Positions 42,555 through 55,390 of a stretch of 64,000 nt of DNA are shown here, one piece after another. The number at the start of each line of letters is the position of its first letter. Position 1 is the first letter of the stretch. Both the position numbers and the translations under genes were made by a program. The stretch is from contig OX359246.1 of NCBI GenBank assembly GCA_947179485.1, positions 40,279,632 through 40,343,631 on the forward strand, written 5' to 3'. This DNA is from Allacma fusca (lineage: Eukaryota; Arthropoda; Collembola; Symphypleona; Sminthuridae). Under the pieces are notes generated by a model. That model saw only the letters and a list, made by a program, of their open reading frames with translations. It had not been told where the DNA came from and did no database searches.

Positions 42555-43112
42555 TTGACGGTCCCAAAGAATGGAGCGTGATAGGGATTTCAGTTTACGT
42601 CGAAGGCGCTGCCCGTGTGTTACGTTGGCAGGAACCTCCTGTCCTCGTCCCTACAGCGAGCAAGCAAGCTTGCATGCTGGCAGTATGTATACGCATACGA
42701 ATCCATGCGTCATACATCACAGCGTAAAATGTGCACAACGTCTGACGTAGATATGTATATAAATTACCCGTTTCGGATTTCTGCCGATTTGACTGCCGGA
42801 ACGTCCAAATAAGCACTTTTTCAAAAATTTTCAACAGTCTTTATGGTTTCCTTGAGTTTAGATGTTTAAAAAGTGCATATTTGAAAGTGCCGGTAGTAAA
42901 AAAAAATCCCGGAGTTTCAAAAATGTGTATGTGATTTTTCTAAAAAATCCGAAATTTTGATTCTACGATGGGAAACAAATCATGAGTGTAGCAGCTAGTC
43001 AGACAATATATTTGAGATAGCCCATCTCTTAATATTCAAATTGGTACGGCTACAATAAATTATTGTAGTTTTCGGGTTTTCTCGGTTTTTTGACCGTCCT
43101 ATTGGGATTTAC
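42555..43112. repeat. Interspersed repeat family, copy 2
   Basis: Begins GACGGTCCCAAAGAATGGAG and aligns to 30571-31130 throughout, including the fold-back region. The distance from a Helitron end (8 bases) is similar to copy 3 (33 bases), so the Helitron and this repeat may have travelled together. Confidence 0.6.
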
Positions 43113-43140
43113 GTGAAAACATTTGTTCAGCTCAAACTAA

Positions 43141-43760
43141 AACAACAATATAGTTGAACTAGCGGCAGACCTTGGACATTATGTATTCACAAATCTTGAC
43201 AAAATGAGTAAAGTTGTACATTTGTCTTAAAGCTCTTAAAGTTGGGTATATACTCGGAGCTTTCCCGATCAATGGTATTCAGAAAATAGATGCTTGAATA
43301 CCACTCCACGTAAGGTACGTTGTTACAAAAACATTAATATATTTCATCATACTATAATTTTCCTTTTATTATTTCCTAAGCGCCAGCAGTGTCATACAAA
43401 CGTAAACAATTGTTTTCACCATTTTATTACTATTATATATACACCCTTCAAACATTAATCTAGCTTGAGAAACCCTATCATGACCCGACCTCCACCAGAA
43501 TGCTCGAAAAGGTAAGAGGAATAAATACTGCTAGCGTTAGCTTGAGCATACTCTAGGTTTATATTAATTTGTCTTGCAAGGTTGTTGCTTCATTGGATTT
43601 TCCTGACATTACTGCATCATGGGTGCGCATTACTAAACAACCCATATCAAGTACATACAAGGTCACCCGGATGTCAGCTACTTCCTACATAAGGGCGTGG
43701 CTCATAAAATATTTGCTTTGCTCTAAATTCATTGACATAAATACATTTGTAAGGTACTAT
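43141..43760 (+). pseudogene. Relic of chemoreceptor exon 1
   Basis: The stretch around 43203-43292 reads as a mutated copy of the exon 1 start at 44241 (ATGAGT... then TTAAAGTTGGGTA and GGAGCTTTCCC). Stops and indels break it soon after. The same relic recurs at 55620-56240, so it was part of the duplicated block. Confidence 0.5.
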
Positions 43761-44240
43761 TAAGTACTGGTACTGTTTTATTTAAGATATTCTCACTCTT
43801 TGAAATGTTTCCGACTGAACGAGTTAATATTATTACCTGCATTAAATGTGAACATTTCTTAAAATGTGGTTAATACCCATGCCTTTACACGGAAATAATT
43901 TAATGACTTTTCTTTGACAAAATGATTGTTGGTTAGGTGTTTACATCTAATGACACATTGCCGTTGCTTTTGAGGTACATATATAACCAATATTCACGTA
44001 TTCGTTCTAATCATGCTTATACATAAATATGAGGTATCCGCAATCCGGAAATACAAGCATATAAATTACAAACTCTTGGTGATTATCCACTGGACTCTTG
44101 AACCGTCACCTCCAACACTCATACAAAACAAGTTTATGCGAATTACAAGTAAAAGGATTTCATTCAAAATTCTGTTCACAGTAAAAGAATAATATTTGAA
44201 CCAACGCAGAACGGAAGTGTTTTGGCATTACGTACAGATC

Positions 44241-45603
44241 ATGACCAAAATGAGTCCAGAATTCTGCATATATCTTAAAACGCTCAAAGTTGGGTACCTA
44301 CTTGGAGTTTTCCCATTCAAATGGAATCCAAAAAATCGGCGCTTGGAGGTGGTTCAATACACGTGGAAGAAGGTGCATTGTATCCTTAATACATTATTGT
44401 ATTTAATCTACACAGTTACCTTCCTCTTTCGCTTCGTCTACGTTTCATATTTTCGCAGAGAAACAAAAATTGGAAATGACTTCCCGGATTTCGTGGCTTT
44501 CACAGTGGGTATACTAAATATACTCAATATGTATTTGAGAATCTGCTGTGGCTGGAATGGCACTAAAGAATATTTAAATCGTTTGATACGTTTAGACGAC
44601 GACGTGATAGGTAAGTTTACATTTTTACAGCAGTGTTACATTTTAAAATTCCCAGTGATTCACTGGAATAAATAAAAAGTTCAATTCAATTAACGAGATA
44701 TTTTATCTGTATAGCTAACCAAATGAAGTGTCGTGAGTGTAGCACTAACCGTTCAAACCATCAAAGGAATTCCAGTCGTATCATGCGGAATTCAGCAATC
44801 ATTTTCACAATATATTTACTGGTGTACTCTCTTCGAATGATCCTGGGGCCAGAGAAACCATTTCATATTACCAGTATGCTCAAAAACGCAAAACGTATAA
44901 ATATAGCGAGAGTTGGAATGAGCATCCTCCAATTTTACGTATTTTGTATTCATAAGTTTGTCTGTCATTGGACTTTCATTATTATAGAATATCATGGGAG
45001 CGTAATGTGCAAACACTTATGGTAATCAACTTTGCGTCCGTAGACCTGCTTGATAATATTATTCGAACAATCGCAGTTCATTTTGGTAGCACACAAATAC
45101 ACAAAATCATTTTAAAAAAGTATAATGTTTTTACCAATAGGCAGCTGAAACTATCAGAGTCCAAGGAATACACTTCCAGAAATTTGGAAGACACTGCAAG
45201 CAAGTTTGATATGTTGCGGGTTCTACAAAGTGAGCATAACGCCATTTGGAATCGGGTGTACTTTGTTTGTTTCTTGGCATACGTGGTTTTTACTACAATG
45301 AATATTTGTCTTATTGTTTTGGCACTAACTCTCAAAGCTGTATTTGTGTCATTGACCATGAGCTACATTAATGTACTCATGGTGAATTCAGTGGCACAGC
45401 AATATGAGGCTTCTCTGAAAGTTCTGGATTCTTGGAAGTATTTCAGAGGAAATGCTTTTTTTCGGAAACGCCTTAAAAGCATTCAACCTATTCGCACCCA
45501 GAATGGATGGCTCGGGTATGTTGACAGGCCGTTGACTTTGACATTCCTGGGAATTATCATTGACAATACTGTGTCAATAGTTGTTGGCAATCGAAATGCA
45601 TAA
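44241..45603 (+). pseudogene. 7TM chemoreceptor with one frameshift (copy 1)
   Basis: Exon 1 is 44241-44610 (ATG chosen because similarity starts there; donor GTAAGT, phase 1). Exon 2 is 44715-45603 (acceptor ATCTGTATAG, stop TAA). Exon 1 has the LKTLKVGYLLGVFPFKWNP start and two membrane segments. Exon 2 has further spans, the GPEKPFHI loop shared with the receptor at 4830-6166 (GPDKVFYL), and a C-terminal membrane segment. The frame breaks at about 44988-44992, where four bases present in the paralogue at 59305 are missing. Apart from that it is open end to end (about 420 residues), so inactivation is recent, or the base call deserves checking. Confidence 0.7.
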
Positions 45604-45816
45604 AATGAAATTCTTGAAAGGTGAGTTCAACGTACATATGCATGTACATATGTATGTATGAATTTTGTTCTTGTGTAATCAACTTACAGTACATTTAAAG
45701 TTTAGAAGACCGTTCCGCGAATAGGCATTCCTACATTAATGACCACATATTACTAACATACTGTTGAGGTGTGTAGTAAGTGATAAATAGTCAAATCCCG
45801 ACGTTCTTTGATTTAC

Positions 45817-46104
45817 TATGAAAGTTGCGTATTGCACATGTAATTAAGTAATTGACTTGCCCAGAATAAAGGAATTATTACTATTCTAAATATTAACAAG
45901 AACATTTATTGACAAGAGTTAGTCATCATTGCATCTTAACCAGATCAATATACTAATACATATGAAAGTTGCGTATTGCACATGTAATTAAGTAATTGAC
46001 TTGCCCAGAATAAAGGAATTATTACTATTCTAAATATTAACAAGAACATTTATTGACAAGAGTTAGTCATCATTGCATCTTAACCAGATCAATATACTAA
46101 TACA
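45817..46104. repeat. 144-bp tandem duplication
   Basis: Two adjacent, apparently identical units starting TATGAAAGTTGCGTATTGCA (45817-45960 and 45961-46104). Confidence 0.85.
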
Positions 46105-46251
46105 TTCCGTAAGTTTACTTTATATTTGATAATACTTGCATTACAATTGTCAATAACAAAGATAGATTACATTAGAAATAACAAAAATAGATTAATTAAT
46201 TAATTTCACTTCAAATAAAACTAACAGAAGCAACAATTACAACTGCTACAC

Positions 46252-46330
46252 AGTAGTAATAATAATAATAATCTTTATTCAGGTCGATCATTTGGCCTAG
46301 GCCCTTACAACCTTATTAGCAATTCGTATT
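46252..46330 (-). mobile_element. 3' tail of a 5'-truncated LINE
   Basis: On the minus strand, GGCCAAATGATCGACCTGAATAAAGATT followed by (ATT)n is typical of arthropod LINE 3' ends. Nothing coding remains. Confidence 0.4.
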
Positions 46331-46566
46331 AAGTGTTTACACGGTAGTAATACTCAGGGTTGGCAAATTGAAAATGCCATGGCGTTTTGGGCAATTTGCC
46401 TGCCGAAAATGCCCGGGCATTTTGGGCATTTTCAATCCATAGCTTTTCGGCATCTATGGCATTTTCTTCATTTTTGGCATAATCCTCGTAGGCAGGCATT
46501 TTGGGCGTATTTAATCATTTCTTGGGATACTTCTGCCTGGACGCTATCTATTATTTTTCAGCAAGG

Positions 46567-47838
46567 CAAAGGTGGGCAAAATAGTTTGCCTCGCCTATAT
46601 CCTACATATATTTTTAATATCCGATCCTGCCTACATTTGGCCTACATTAATGTCGCTAAAACAAATACACCGACATATATGGAAGGATTATTCGCAAGCC
46701 TACCTAGTTGTCTACTTTTTTTAAAAGAAAACTATAGCCTACATATACGCCTGCATATTATTAAAAAAATCCACAGCCTACATTTACGCCTACATAATTG
46801 TAGCCTATATTTGCGCCTGTGAGTAATATGTAACAGTTTATAGGGAATCTGTGCTGATATAGGAACGCCTGAGTTGTCTCCCTACAAGGATTTCCCCTAT
46901 GTCAAATTGGTTATCTCCCGGCGTTATACGTTTTATTAATTCATCCCAAACTTAGGTCGTATATCATACATAATTGAAGTACCTCCACTAACAATAAGAG
47001 AGTTATATATAGTATGTATGATAGCGCCAATATATAGATGTGTTTGTGGTTCCCCTCCGCCCTTGACATCACCTGGGAAAACTTTAACTTTTTAAGAAAC
47101 ATAATAACATTATTTATCACTATTAGGGAACTTACTGCAAGACTTTTGAAGTGTTCTTTTCCTTAGAAAATATACATAACCCCATGTATGCACACTCAGG
47201 ATAACTAATTTGAATACTTCGTGAAAATTTAACAAATTTTTAATTATAACTGCACTTAGAAACAACATTACTTTCCTAGCTATTCATAAATTTTAGTAAA
47301 AAAATGTAAGGAAGCACTATTTAAACCAAAGGTGGGCGCCTCCCCTACATGTAGGGCCTACAAGTAGGCAAAATATAGGCTGCAAAAAAAATCTCATGTT
47401 AATTGTAGGCATTATAGGATAGGGGGATAACTTGTTGTGTAGATTGCCTATAAAATGTGTTGGGCATAATAACTTATTCATATAAATGTAGGCTAAATGT
47501 AGGCGCACATTTTACATGCATTTATATGTTAGGTAGATGTACTTACTATGCTGTGGACATTTTCTACTGTTTAAATAGTGCTTCCTTACATTTTTTTACT
47601 AAAATTTATTACAGCATAGTAAGTACATCTACCTAACATATAAATGCATGTAAAATGTGCGCCTACATTTAGCCTACATTTATATGAATAAGTTATTATG
47701 CCCAACACATTTTATAGGCAATCTACACAACAAGTTATCCCCCTATCCTATAATGCCTACAATTAACATGAGATTTTTTTTGCAGCCTATATTTTGCCTA
47801 CTTGTAGGCCCTACATGTAGGGGAGGCGCCCACCTTTG
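46567..47838. mobile_element. hAT-like element (CAAAGGTGGGC ends), nested, with inverted right end
   Basis: Ends CAAAGGTGGGC with 8-bp duplications cagcaagg (46559-46566 and 47839-47846). The words CCTACATTT and GTAGGC are frequent. The right-hand 228 bp (47611-47838) has a near-perfect inverted copy at 47327-47554, giving two almost identical ORFs on opposite strands that are not genes. Same family as 62047-62645. Confidence 0.83.
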
Positions 47839-48054
47839 CAGCAAGGTAAATTCCGATACATGTTTTGTTTGAACCGATAAAAATATCTTTATAATTGCAT
47901 ACCTGACATTTCATTAATTGTAGCGTGTCGCGTGTCTTGATTCACTATTCACTATACTAAAACTTTTATTATCACAATTTTAAATTTCATTCCATTTTCT
48001 AAATTTAAACTTGAGATTTAATCACGATACCTCGAATCAATGAAAATATTCAGC

Positions 48055-49030
48055 TAGAGCTTCCTTCGGGTTTCCGAAATCCCGAAGTTCCGTGTTCGGA
48101 AACGGAACGGAACAATTTCGGAACATTCTTTTTGGTTCCGTCATTGAATCGGGACAAAACCGGAACATGAGCTCTTGTACCGATAAAATTGGGACCGGGA
48201 CGGTTGAGAGCATCGGTACGAAAATTGTCCCATATAATTTATGTTATCGGAAAGCGGAATTGTTCTGTTCCGTTCGGAACCGATCCCGGTACAATTTCTG
48301 AAGTGTCGCGCCATCGTTCAACTAGAATGGAAACGCATTTCTTATCGCTCTGGCTTGTAAGAAGTTTTTTGGCAAAATAAAGAAATTGGATGAACACAGT
48401 TAGATTTAATTGACGCAAATGCTTATATGTATGTATCGTTTTCCATAAAAATCAACAGAATAACTATTTTTGTTTAATAAACATGGGCATGGGCGATTTT
48501 TCTCGAAATGAAAATTCTGAAATCGAAATTATTAGCAGCAATGAAGCAAGCTTGCAGGAAATTAACACTGTTAGGCCATTGAAGTCCACACGCTACAAAT
48601 ATTTATTGCTAAAAAATAATTAATAATAATTATGTAATACTGCACAGCAGTTCTTTTTATATGGCCTAATTATTACTAAATATTATTTTATATAATTAAA
48701 TAATAGCATTCCCTAGCATCCAATCTATTAAAAGTATATCATGTATATTAAGTTGCCAGTAATTTGTACACGCATTTCACGTATATGTTGGGAAAAATTC
48801 CGGGATATTTCGGAACGGAACGGGTTTGGAACGGAAAAACTAGCATAATACGGAACGGAACACAACCTGTAACGGAAAAAATACTTTACTCCTTTGTTCC
48901 GAACGGTGTCAGATCAAATGTTCCGATGTTCCGACAGCCGGAACGGAATCGGGAACAGTATTATTTGTAGGTTTCGGAACGGAACGGAATTTCCTACGGA
49001 ACAAAAATGTTGAACACATTGGAAGCTCTA
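48055..49030. mobile_element. hAT-like element (TAGAGCTTCC ends), nested
   Basis: Inverted ends TAGAGCTTCC with 8-bp duplications tattcagc (48047-48054 and 49031-49038). GGAACGGAAC/GTTCCGTTCC words fill about 240 bp on each side. The interior is AT-rich without a transposase. Confidence 0.85.
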
Positions 49031-49747
49031 TATTCAGCTTCATTGATCAGACATTGGCAAAAATAAAATGTTGTGTAATTACTTTCATAACAAGCAGTTG
49101 GACTATACCATAGAGGGGTGTGCTCGCACGAAAGTTTAAAAGACCCAGTGGAGGTATAACGGGAATTATTTAGTACCAAAACGTGTATTGCTCTGGACAT
49201 CGATGTGACCAAAGAAATCGTTTTAAAGTTCACAAGAATCAGCGTTGGTCAAATCTTTCTCAAGAAAGCCAGAACCGAGTTCATCAAAACAAATTAGACA
49301 TCATTATCATGTGTAAAAAATATTACTGCAATCCCCGATTTGGAAAAAAAAAATTTGATGAAGACGAAAATTATTATATTTTTACTTTTCACGAGTCTGA
49401 AGGTGAGTTGATGTTGAGGATTTTGTTGAATTAGATTAACAATACACAGGGGAAGAAACGATGTAGGAATAATAACAGTTGGCAAATTACGATGCTTTAA
49501 ATTAATTCATTCGGTAAAATGTATATTTTTAAATGAAGTTTGACATTTAAAAAATTCTTTAAACAAGAGCGGTAAATAATGATTATGTAAAAAAATCGAA
49601 AATCCCAAAATGCCAATTTTCAGGGCATTTTTGGCATTTTCAGGGCATTTTTGGCATTTTCAGGGCATTTTTGGCATTTTCAGGGCATTTTCAAGCGGGC
49701 AGGCATAAAACCGAGGGCATTTTTATTTGACCAACCCTGGTAATACT

Positions 49748-50362
49748 ATGACATCTCACTTCTCAGCACATACTATTGGATTTTGCATTTTACGTTTAGA
49801 ATCCACTGTACCGCGTGTTTAGTCAAAGCACAGAGTAAATCACATAGTCAAAAATTCACAGGCACCACACAAATTTATGATTTGGATATGGTATGGAAAA
49901 CTCGATAGGAATCCCAAAGTAATTACTAAGAATAGAATCAAGTACAATAATTACCCTGAATCAAATTTTGATCATAATTGTCGGGTGTTCAGCATTTTGA
50001 CTGACAAATTTTAAAAGCCCACAATTTTAACATATTATTTTGGAATACCTACAACGTAGACTAGTATATATCCAAGTTGAAAAGAAGGTTCACAGCTATG
50101 AATTGTTTTGTATTAACGAATTCGTTCCAATTGGTTATTATTTCACCATACCAGAGTTGTTCAATAACCAATTTACAAGAGTATATTTTATTTCATTCAT
50201 CTAGTTAGCATTTTGACCTAGTACCACTTGTATTTCTTCAGTGTTTATTAAAAATAAACCATAAATGATTTTTTAAATTAGAATAGGATACCCGTAGTGT
50301 GAATGGAAAAAGCCCAAAATACAAACCATTCCCAATGGGATTACACCTCTACACTCATAAAA
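49748..50362. other. No gene recognised
   Basis: AT-rich; nothing supported. Confidence 0.4.
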
Positions 50363-50540
50363 GCTAAACGTATAATCTCAATACGCATAAACAGCTAAAC
50401 GTATAAACTCAATACGCATAAACAGCTAAACGTATAAACTCAATACGCATAAACAGCTAAACGTATAAACTTAATACGCATAAACAGCTAAACGTATAAA
50501 CTCAATACGCATAAACAGCTAAACGTATATAGTATCTAAA
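50363..50540. repeat. 31-bp minisatellite
   Basis: Five full units of 31 bp plus a partial one; each holds GCTAAACGTATAAACTCAAT with minor variants. Degenerate CTAAACGCATAA copies follow to about 50590. Confidence 0.85.
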
Positions 50541-50759
50541 CGCATAATGGTCTAAACGTTTAGGATATCTAAACGCATAAGGTATCAAAATGTATAATGA
50601 ATATAATATTGTACTTGTAAATATTGATATTCGTTTAAATAAGGCCGGTATTTCAATTCAGGGATCAAAACAATATTTAGCGTTCTACACATTCCCTTGC
50701 AGCAGCATCGTCGTTAAAGAGGTCAAATTGTCTATTGCATATTATACCCACGTCTACGG

Positions 50760-50819
50760 TTTTGAGTATTCCCAATTTTCAAGTAATTACCCCTGTGCGA
50801 AGCACGGGGCTTTTACTAG
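50760..50819 (+). mobile_element. Helitron 3' terminus, second copy
   Basis: Hairpin at 50790-50809 and CTTTTACTAG before T, matching 42518-42547; the shared sequence extends about 25 bases upstream of the hairpin. Confidence 0.65.
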
Positions 50820-50851
50820 TGTTTATTACTCTCTAAATGGCAATGACTTGA

Positions 50852-51045
50852 CGGTCCCAAGGAATGGAGCGTGATAGGGATTTCAGTTTACGTCGAAGGC
50901 GCTGCCCGTGTGTTACGTTGGCAGGAACCTCCTGTCCTCGTCCCTACAGCGAGCAAGCAAGCTTGCATGCTGGCAGTATGTATACGCATACGAATCCATG
51001 CGTCATACATCACAGCGTAAAATGTGCACAACGTCTGACGTAGAG
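50852..51045. repeat. Interspersed repeat family, copy 3 (truncated)
   Basis: Matches 42555-42750 almost base for base up to CGTCTGACGTAGA, then diverges. Confidence 0.65.
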
Positions 51046-51904
51046 GACGTCCACTTGTTGAGGATACGCGTCTTCATGGACTATATGTCGACGATTTTAG
51101 TAATTCTCGAACTCACCATTTGCAATAATTTTTTTACATTCAGTGTGCTAGTAATTTGATAAATAATTACAGAAAGAACGTTTTAGCACATACTGGCTAA
51201 AATTCTAAATAATGGAAAAAAGACTGGAAGACGGTCAAATAATAAAAAAATCCCATAATGCGCGCAACTGAAATACTTTGTCACTTTGCCAAAAATTAAG
51301 CGTCCTACAACCTTAATTTTGGACAAAATTTTTCCCCGTTAACTTGGCTCCGGATAGAGATTTTTGTTTTTTCGTTTCGTGTTTTTGCTGGCGTCTCTAC
51401 ATACAATACTATTGCAGGGATCGTCTAATATGTATGTATACGTGCAAACTCATTTAAATTTTCTTGAACCAAGCGCCAAAATTAATTTTTTCGAACAGGT
51501 TTAGGATAATAACAAATATAATTTTGAATTGCCTTTGCAACACGTTATTGATCTCTGTTGTTGCAAATATAAAGCTGTAAAACACCTATTCTACAAAATT
51601 ATTCTATTACCTAAACTACAAGAATTTAGTTAATAATGAGGATCTAATTTATTTATCATCCTGCTTCAACGAGGTCACCGGAGCTAAAAATGTAACGCAT
51701 TGTTTAATTTTTTGATACTCAATTTTACTTACACAACTTTACAACATTTCAGCGGAAATCCTACAAGATTTATAGCAAACATATGTTAATATTGAGTTCT
51801 AGAAACATCCATATTTGCACACTTTTGGTGGCTCAAATTACTCAAACGTTTCAAGTATTCTTTTCGTAAATGAAAAAACAACACTAGAAATTTCGTCCAC
51901 CATT
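51046..51904. other. No gene recognised
   Basis: AT-rich; no exon or element boundary seen. Confidence 0.4.
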
Positions 51905-52440
51905 ATTATGGAGCTGATATTTATTAGGCCTTAATTAGGATAAACTAAACGGCATGCCGATTATATTTTTTACTTTAAAATTGCTACAAAGTTTAAAATA
52001 CTTGATCAAACAACTGTAAACAGTAGTCTGATTTACTAATTTTCATAATTAACATGTTAGCAACCATAATATTGACTCATCTGGTGAGTGTAACTGGCAG
52101 TAATATTCATGAATATTTGTCGTCGTTAATTTTGCTTAACCAATTTTTATTTATCTCTTAAACTTCTTCTTAGCTTCAGAATAGGTGAACTAAACAATTA
52201 CTATTTTTACAATGGAACAAGAGCCCAGAGTATCAAGAACATCCTTATAAAACAATAAATCGGAACTTTTAGTTATTCAATAAGTATAGAAACAGGACAA
52301 AACTTATTCTCGATTTCTAACATACTGGGCATTGTGAACGCGACTTTAATGCTGGTGGAATAAAAACAAACACAAAGGTGTCATTATTATGAAGATTCCG
52401 TTGTTATACCGTATCCTCAAGCTAAATGATTTGACGTCTG
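51905..52440. repeat. Diverged repeat shared with 54330-55090
   Basis: Long stretches match the interior of the element at 53921-55390 (for example GGATAAACTAAACGGCATGC and ATATTCATGAATATTTGTCG), but no terminal repeats are present here. Probably an older relative of that element. 52441-52969 shows nothing further. Confidence 0.6.
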
Positions 52441-52969
52441 GAGTCCACAAATTTCAAATTTTGTATAAATGAAAAAAAAACATCAATGGAGATATTTGTA
52501 CACAAAACAGCTGTGCTGATTTTGAATGAAATCAGATCAGAATTACGAGCCCTGCAGAGATCCTTGTATATAATAAGTACCCATCAACCCCTAGGTCAAA
52601 AATGTATATTAAAATGTTTGTTAATATTGTTTTATTTTTAATAATTTGAAATCAGAATTAATGTTTCTGACTGTTATTTTATGTAATTATGCTGAATAAT
52701 AATTTCATGATTAGCGAGGGTGTTAATATACTTGTGTTGATTTACTACAAAAGTTTATAGAGTAACTATGGTAGTGCATTCACAAGATTGTTGTCGCACT
52801 TTTTTATATATTCATAACGTGTAAATATAGCTTAAAAATGTCTGTCGTTATTGAGAATTGGACTATTTGATCGATATTTTTGAGTAGCCTAAATGTTGGG
52901 ATAAGTTCACGTTGCTTCAAGTAGTTCAAAAACGGTGATGACAGATACAAAGTATATTATGCAAGAATA

Positions 52970-53830
52970 CAGAGCTATGCTAAATACTTGGTCTTCGATG
53001 ACAAAATACAAAATAAAATACCTGAAATAAAATACGGAAAATACAAAATACAAAGTAAAATACCTAAGGTTACTGTTCTAAAATACAAATAAAAATACAA
53101 TACATCGTAGGTAATTTAAAATGCTCAAATACAAAATACTGTATTTTAAATACAATATTTTCCTTAAAATACCCACCTAATGCTCACTCTTTTCGGTTTC
53201 TAGAACACAAACAGCGTTAAGAAGCAACCTTTTAAAATCTAATCAGATAACTATAAAAACTTCAAAGATTACAAATAAGACGTGTAGTAACAAATTGTTC
53301 GACTAATGCCAAATAGGTAAGTCCATTATAAATATAATTTAAATCGTTTTGACTTTTAACGAAATTATGTAGATTAATATGAAATTTCGATTTATTAGTA
53401 ATTAAATGTATTTTTGGAATAATTATAAAAATTAGTATCTGAAAATTAAATTGAGTCGGCATCTCTTAAATATCGTTGTTGAAGAGCCTTTTCAGTGACG
53501 ATATGTAGTACCGAGATCCTGAACAATTTTGATGTAGTCAAGGGATTCATTCCAATGTATGTAATTTCAATCCTAAAATGAAATTCTCACATATATTGCA
53601 CATCATACAAGCTACATACAATGTCAAAGTCAGAAATCATACAGGTGAAAAGTATGTTGAGCCAAATACTTTATTTGAAATACATTTCACATGTCATTGA
53701 GAGTAAGTAAGTACTACAGTAAATACTTTTGTACTTACTGGATCTTAAAATACTAAGTACAAAATACTTGCCCAATGCGTGTCAATTTGGGAATACAAAA
53801 TACTTTGTGGTCTGAAAATGTGAATTTTGA
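52970..53830. mobile_element. hAT-like element relic (CAGAGCTATGC family)
   Basis: The left end CAGAGCTATGCTAAATACTT resembles the ends of 60199-61947. The interior shares the same AAAATACAAAGTATTTT words and, inverted, the segment at 60430-60920. The right end is not recognisable. Confidence 0.6.
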
Positions 53831-53920
53831 AATACAATACAAGCGTGATTTTTAAATGTTACAAATAAGTTCTAAAGTTAACAGTTTAACGAGTCTGCCT
53901 AAGAATGTAGTAATACATAC

Positions 53921-55390
53921 CAGAGCTGCGTTCAAGTCGTTATTTTATACAACAAGTTGCCTACATAACTTGACTTGAACGTGAACTTGCACTTGATTGT
54001 TCAAGTATTTCTTTGATTTGGGACTCGTCAGTACAGCGCAAACAGAAAAAATGACTTCGTGAACCGTCAGTGGCAGAATGAAGATTGACGTAGTAAATAA
54101 AAATATTATTTTCGCAACTTCAATTGCTGCTCGAAATAATTCAATGTTTGTTTTTTTGGAAAAGAGATGGTTACATCTCAATATCCATGGTGCTCAACGG
54201 AGCAGCTATTTACAAAACTTGAATTCCGACCAGTGCGGATTGATTATACTGTAAAGAGGCAAAGAGTTATTTATATCACGAATTTGATAATTTTAATAAT
54301 TTAAAACTGGATTACGTGATGAAATTTTGTTCGCAATTATTATAGCTGATAATGGTTAGGCCGTAATTAGGATAAACTAAACGGCATGCGGATGATATTC
54401 TTTACTTTAAAATTGCTAGAAAGTTTAAAATACTTGATCAAATAATTGCCGACATTGTGTTCTAATTTAATAATGTCCACAATTTAGAGGGTAGCAATCG
54501 TATTATTGGCCTGTTCACATTAGTGTTGCACTGATCTGGTGAGTGTAACCAGCAGTTATATTCATGAATATTTGTCGTCGTTAATTTTGATTAACCAATA
54601 TTCATTTATAAGATCGTTTGCTGTTCATCTGCGCTATCATGTTTAATATTAGCAAAACTTATTCTTACAGGCAGGTGTGTATTATTAAAATAATTTTTAC
54701 CCTGGCCCAACCCTCAAAACAGTGTGAGCTTTTACACTTGTAATGTGAGGGCCTTAGTCAACATTTTTTTTACCCTGGCACTAAATGTTTTAACCTGGCC
54801 GGGCCAGGGTGGGAGCCCCCGTAAATCCACCCCTGCTTACAGGGAATCATAAATTGCTCTTAAACTTCTTCTTAGCTTCAGAACAGGCGAAGAGAACAAT
54901 AGCTTCATTTTTATAATGGAACAAGAACCTCGACTATCAAGAACATCCTCATAAAACAATAATTCGGAACTTTTAATTATTCAAAGTATGCAAACAGGAA
55001 GCCAGAATTATTCTCGATGTGGACCGCTGGGCATTGTGGAGGAGAATTTTTATCTCGGTGGAATAAAAACAAAGATGTCATTATTATAATGATTGACGTC
55101 CAATATTATTTTTAGTTATATGCAAGAGATAAGCTTGATTTCAGTGAAAAAAACTCAAGTTATACTCAAGTTTTATTCAAATACTTCCATTCAGTGTACT
55201 TGAACTTGACTTGATTTTGAAATCAAGTAATAAATTATTAACTTGAACTTGATGGAACTTGAAAATTCAAGTTAAAATTATAAATTCACTTGAACTTGAT
55301 GTTCAAGTTCAAGTTACAAAATTGTCTGCACTTGACTTGAACTTGATATGATAACTATTCAAGTTGTACTTGAACTTGAACGCAGCTCTG
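53921..55390. mobile_element. hAT-like element (CAGAGCTGCGTTCAAGT ends)
   Basis: Inverted ends CAGAGCTGCGTTCAAGT. The flanks atacatac (53913-53920) and atacatat (55391-55398) are an 8-bp duplication with one mismatch. CTTGAACTTGA words fill the right 250 bp; fewer lie on the left. The interior matches 51905-52440. It contains a 164-bp insertion at 54672-54835. Confidence 0.75.
54672..54835. mobile_element. 164-bp hAT-like MITE
   Basis: Ends CAGGTGTGTA and CAGGGGTGGATTTAC (inverted), with 8-bp duplications cttacagg (54664-54671 and 54836-54843). The interior has CCTGGCC/GGCCAGG words. Confidence 0.75.

Larger units (their letters stand above)
46355..49739. mobile_element. hAT-like element (CAGGGTTGG ends) with two nested elements
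   Basis: Inverted ends CAGGGTTGGCAAATTGAAAA and CAGGGTTGGTCAAATAAAAA, with 8-bp duplications gtaatact (46347-46354 and 49740-49747). The word GGCATTTT/AAAATGCC dominates both ends, with 3.5 copies of a 20-bp unit at 49621-49691. It contains elements at 46567-47838 and 48055-49030. An ORF at 49183-49434 is Cys/His/Lys-rich but unrecognised. No transposase domain seen. Confidence 0.85.

Noticed and set aside
44960-45000. A 32- or 49-base intron to explain the frame change in the receptor at 44 kb
   Set aside because: A 32-base intron restores copy 1 but is shorter than any other intron here and fails in copy 2; similarity to the receptor at 4830-6166 runs through the segment without a gap.
47317-47872. 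Two identical 60-residue ORFs on opposite strands
   Set aside because: Created by the inverted 228-bp arms of a transposon; no family match or splice context.
50363-50540. Regular 31-bp repeats suggesting a CRISPR array
   Set aside because: The units are head to tail with no unique spacers, in eukaryotic DNA; it is a minisatellite.
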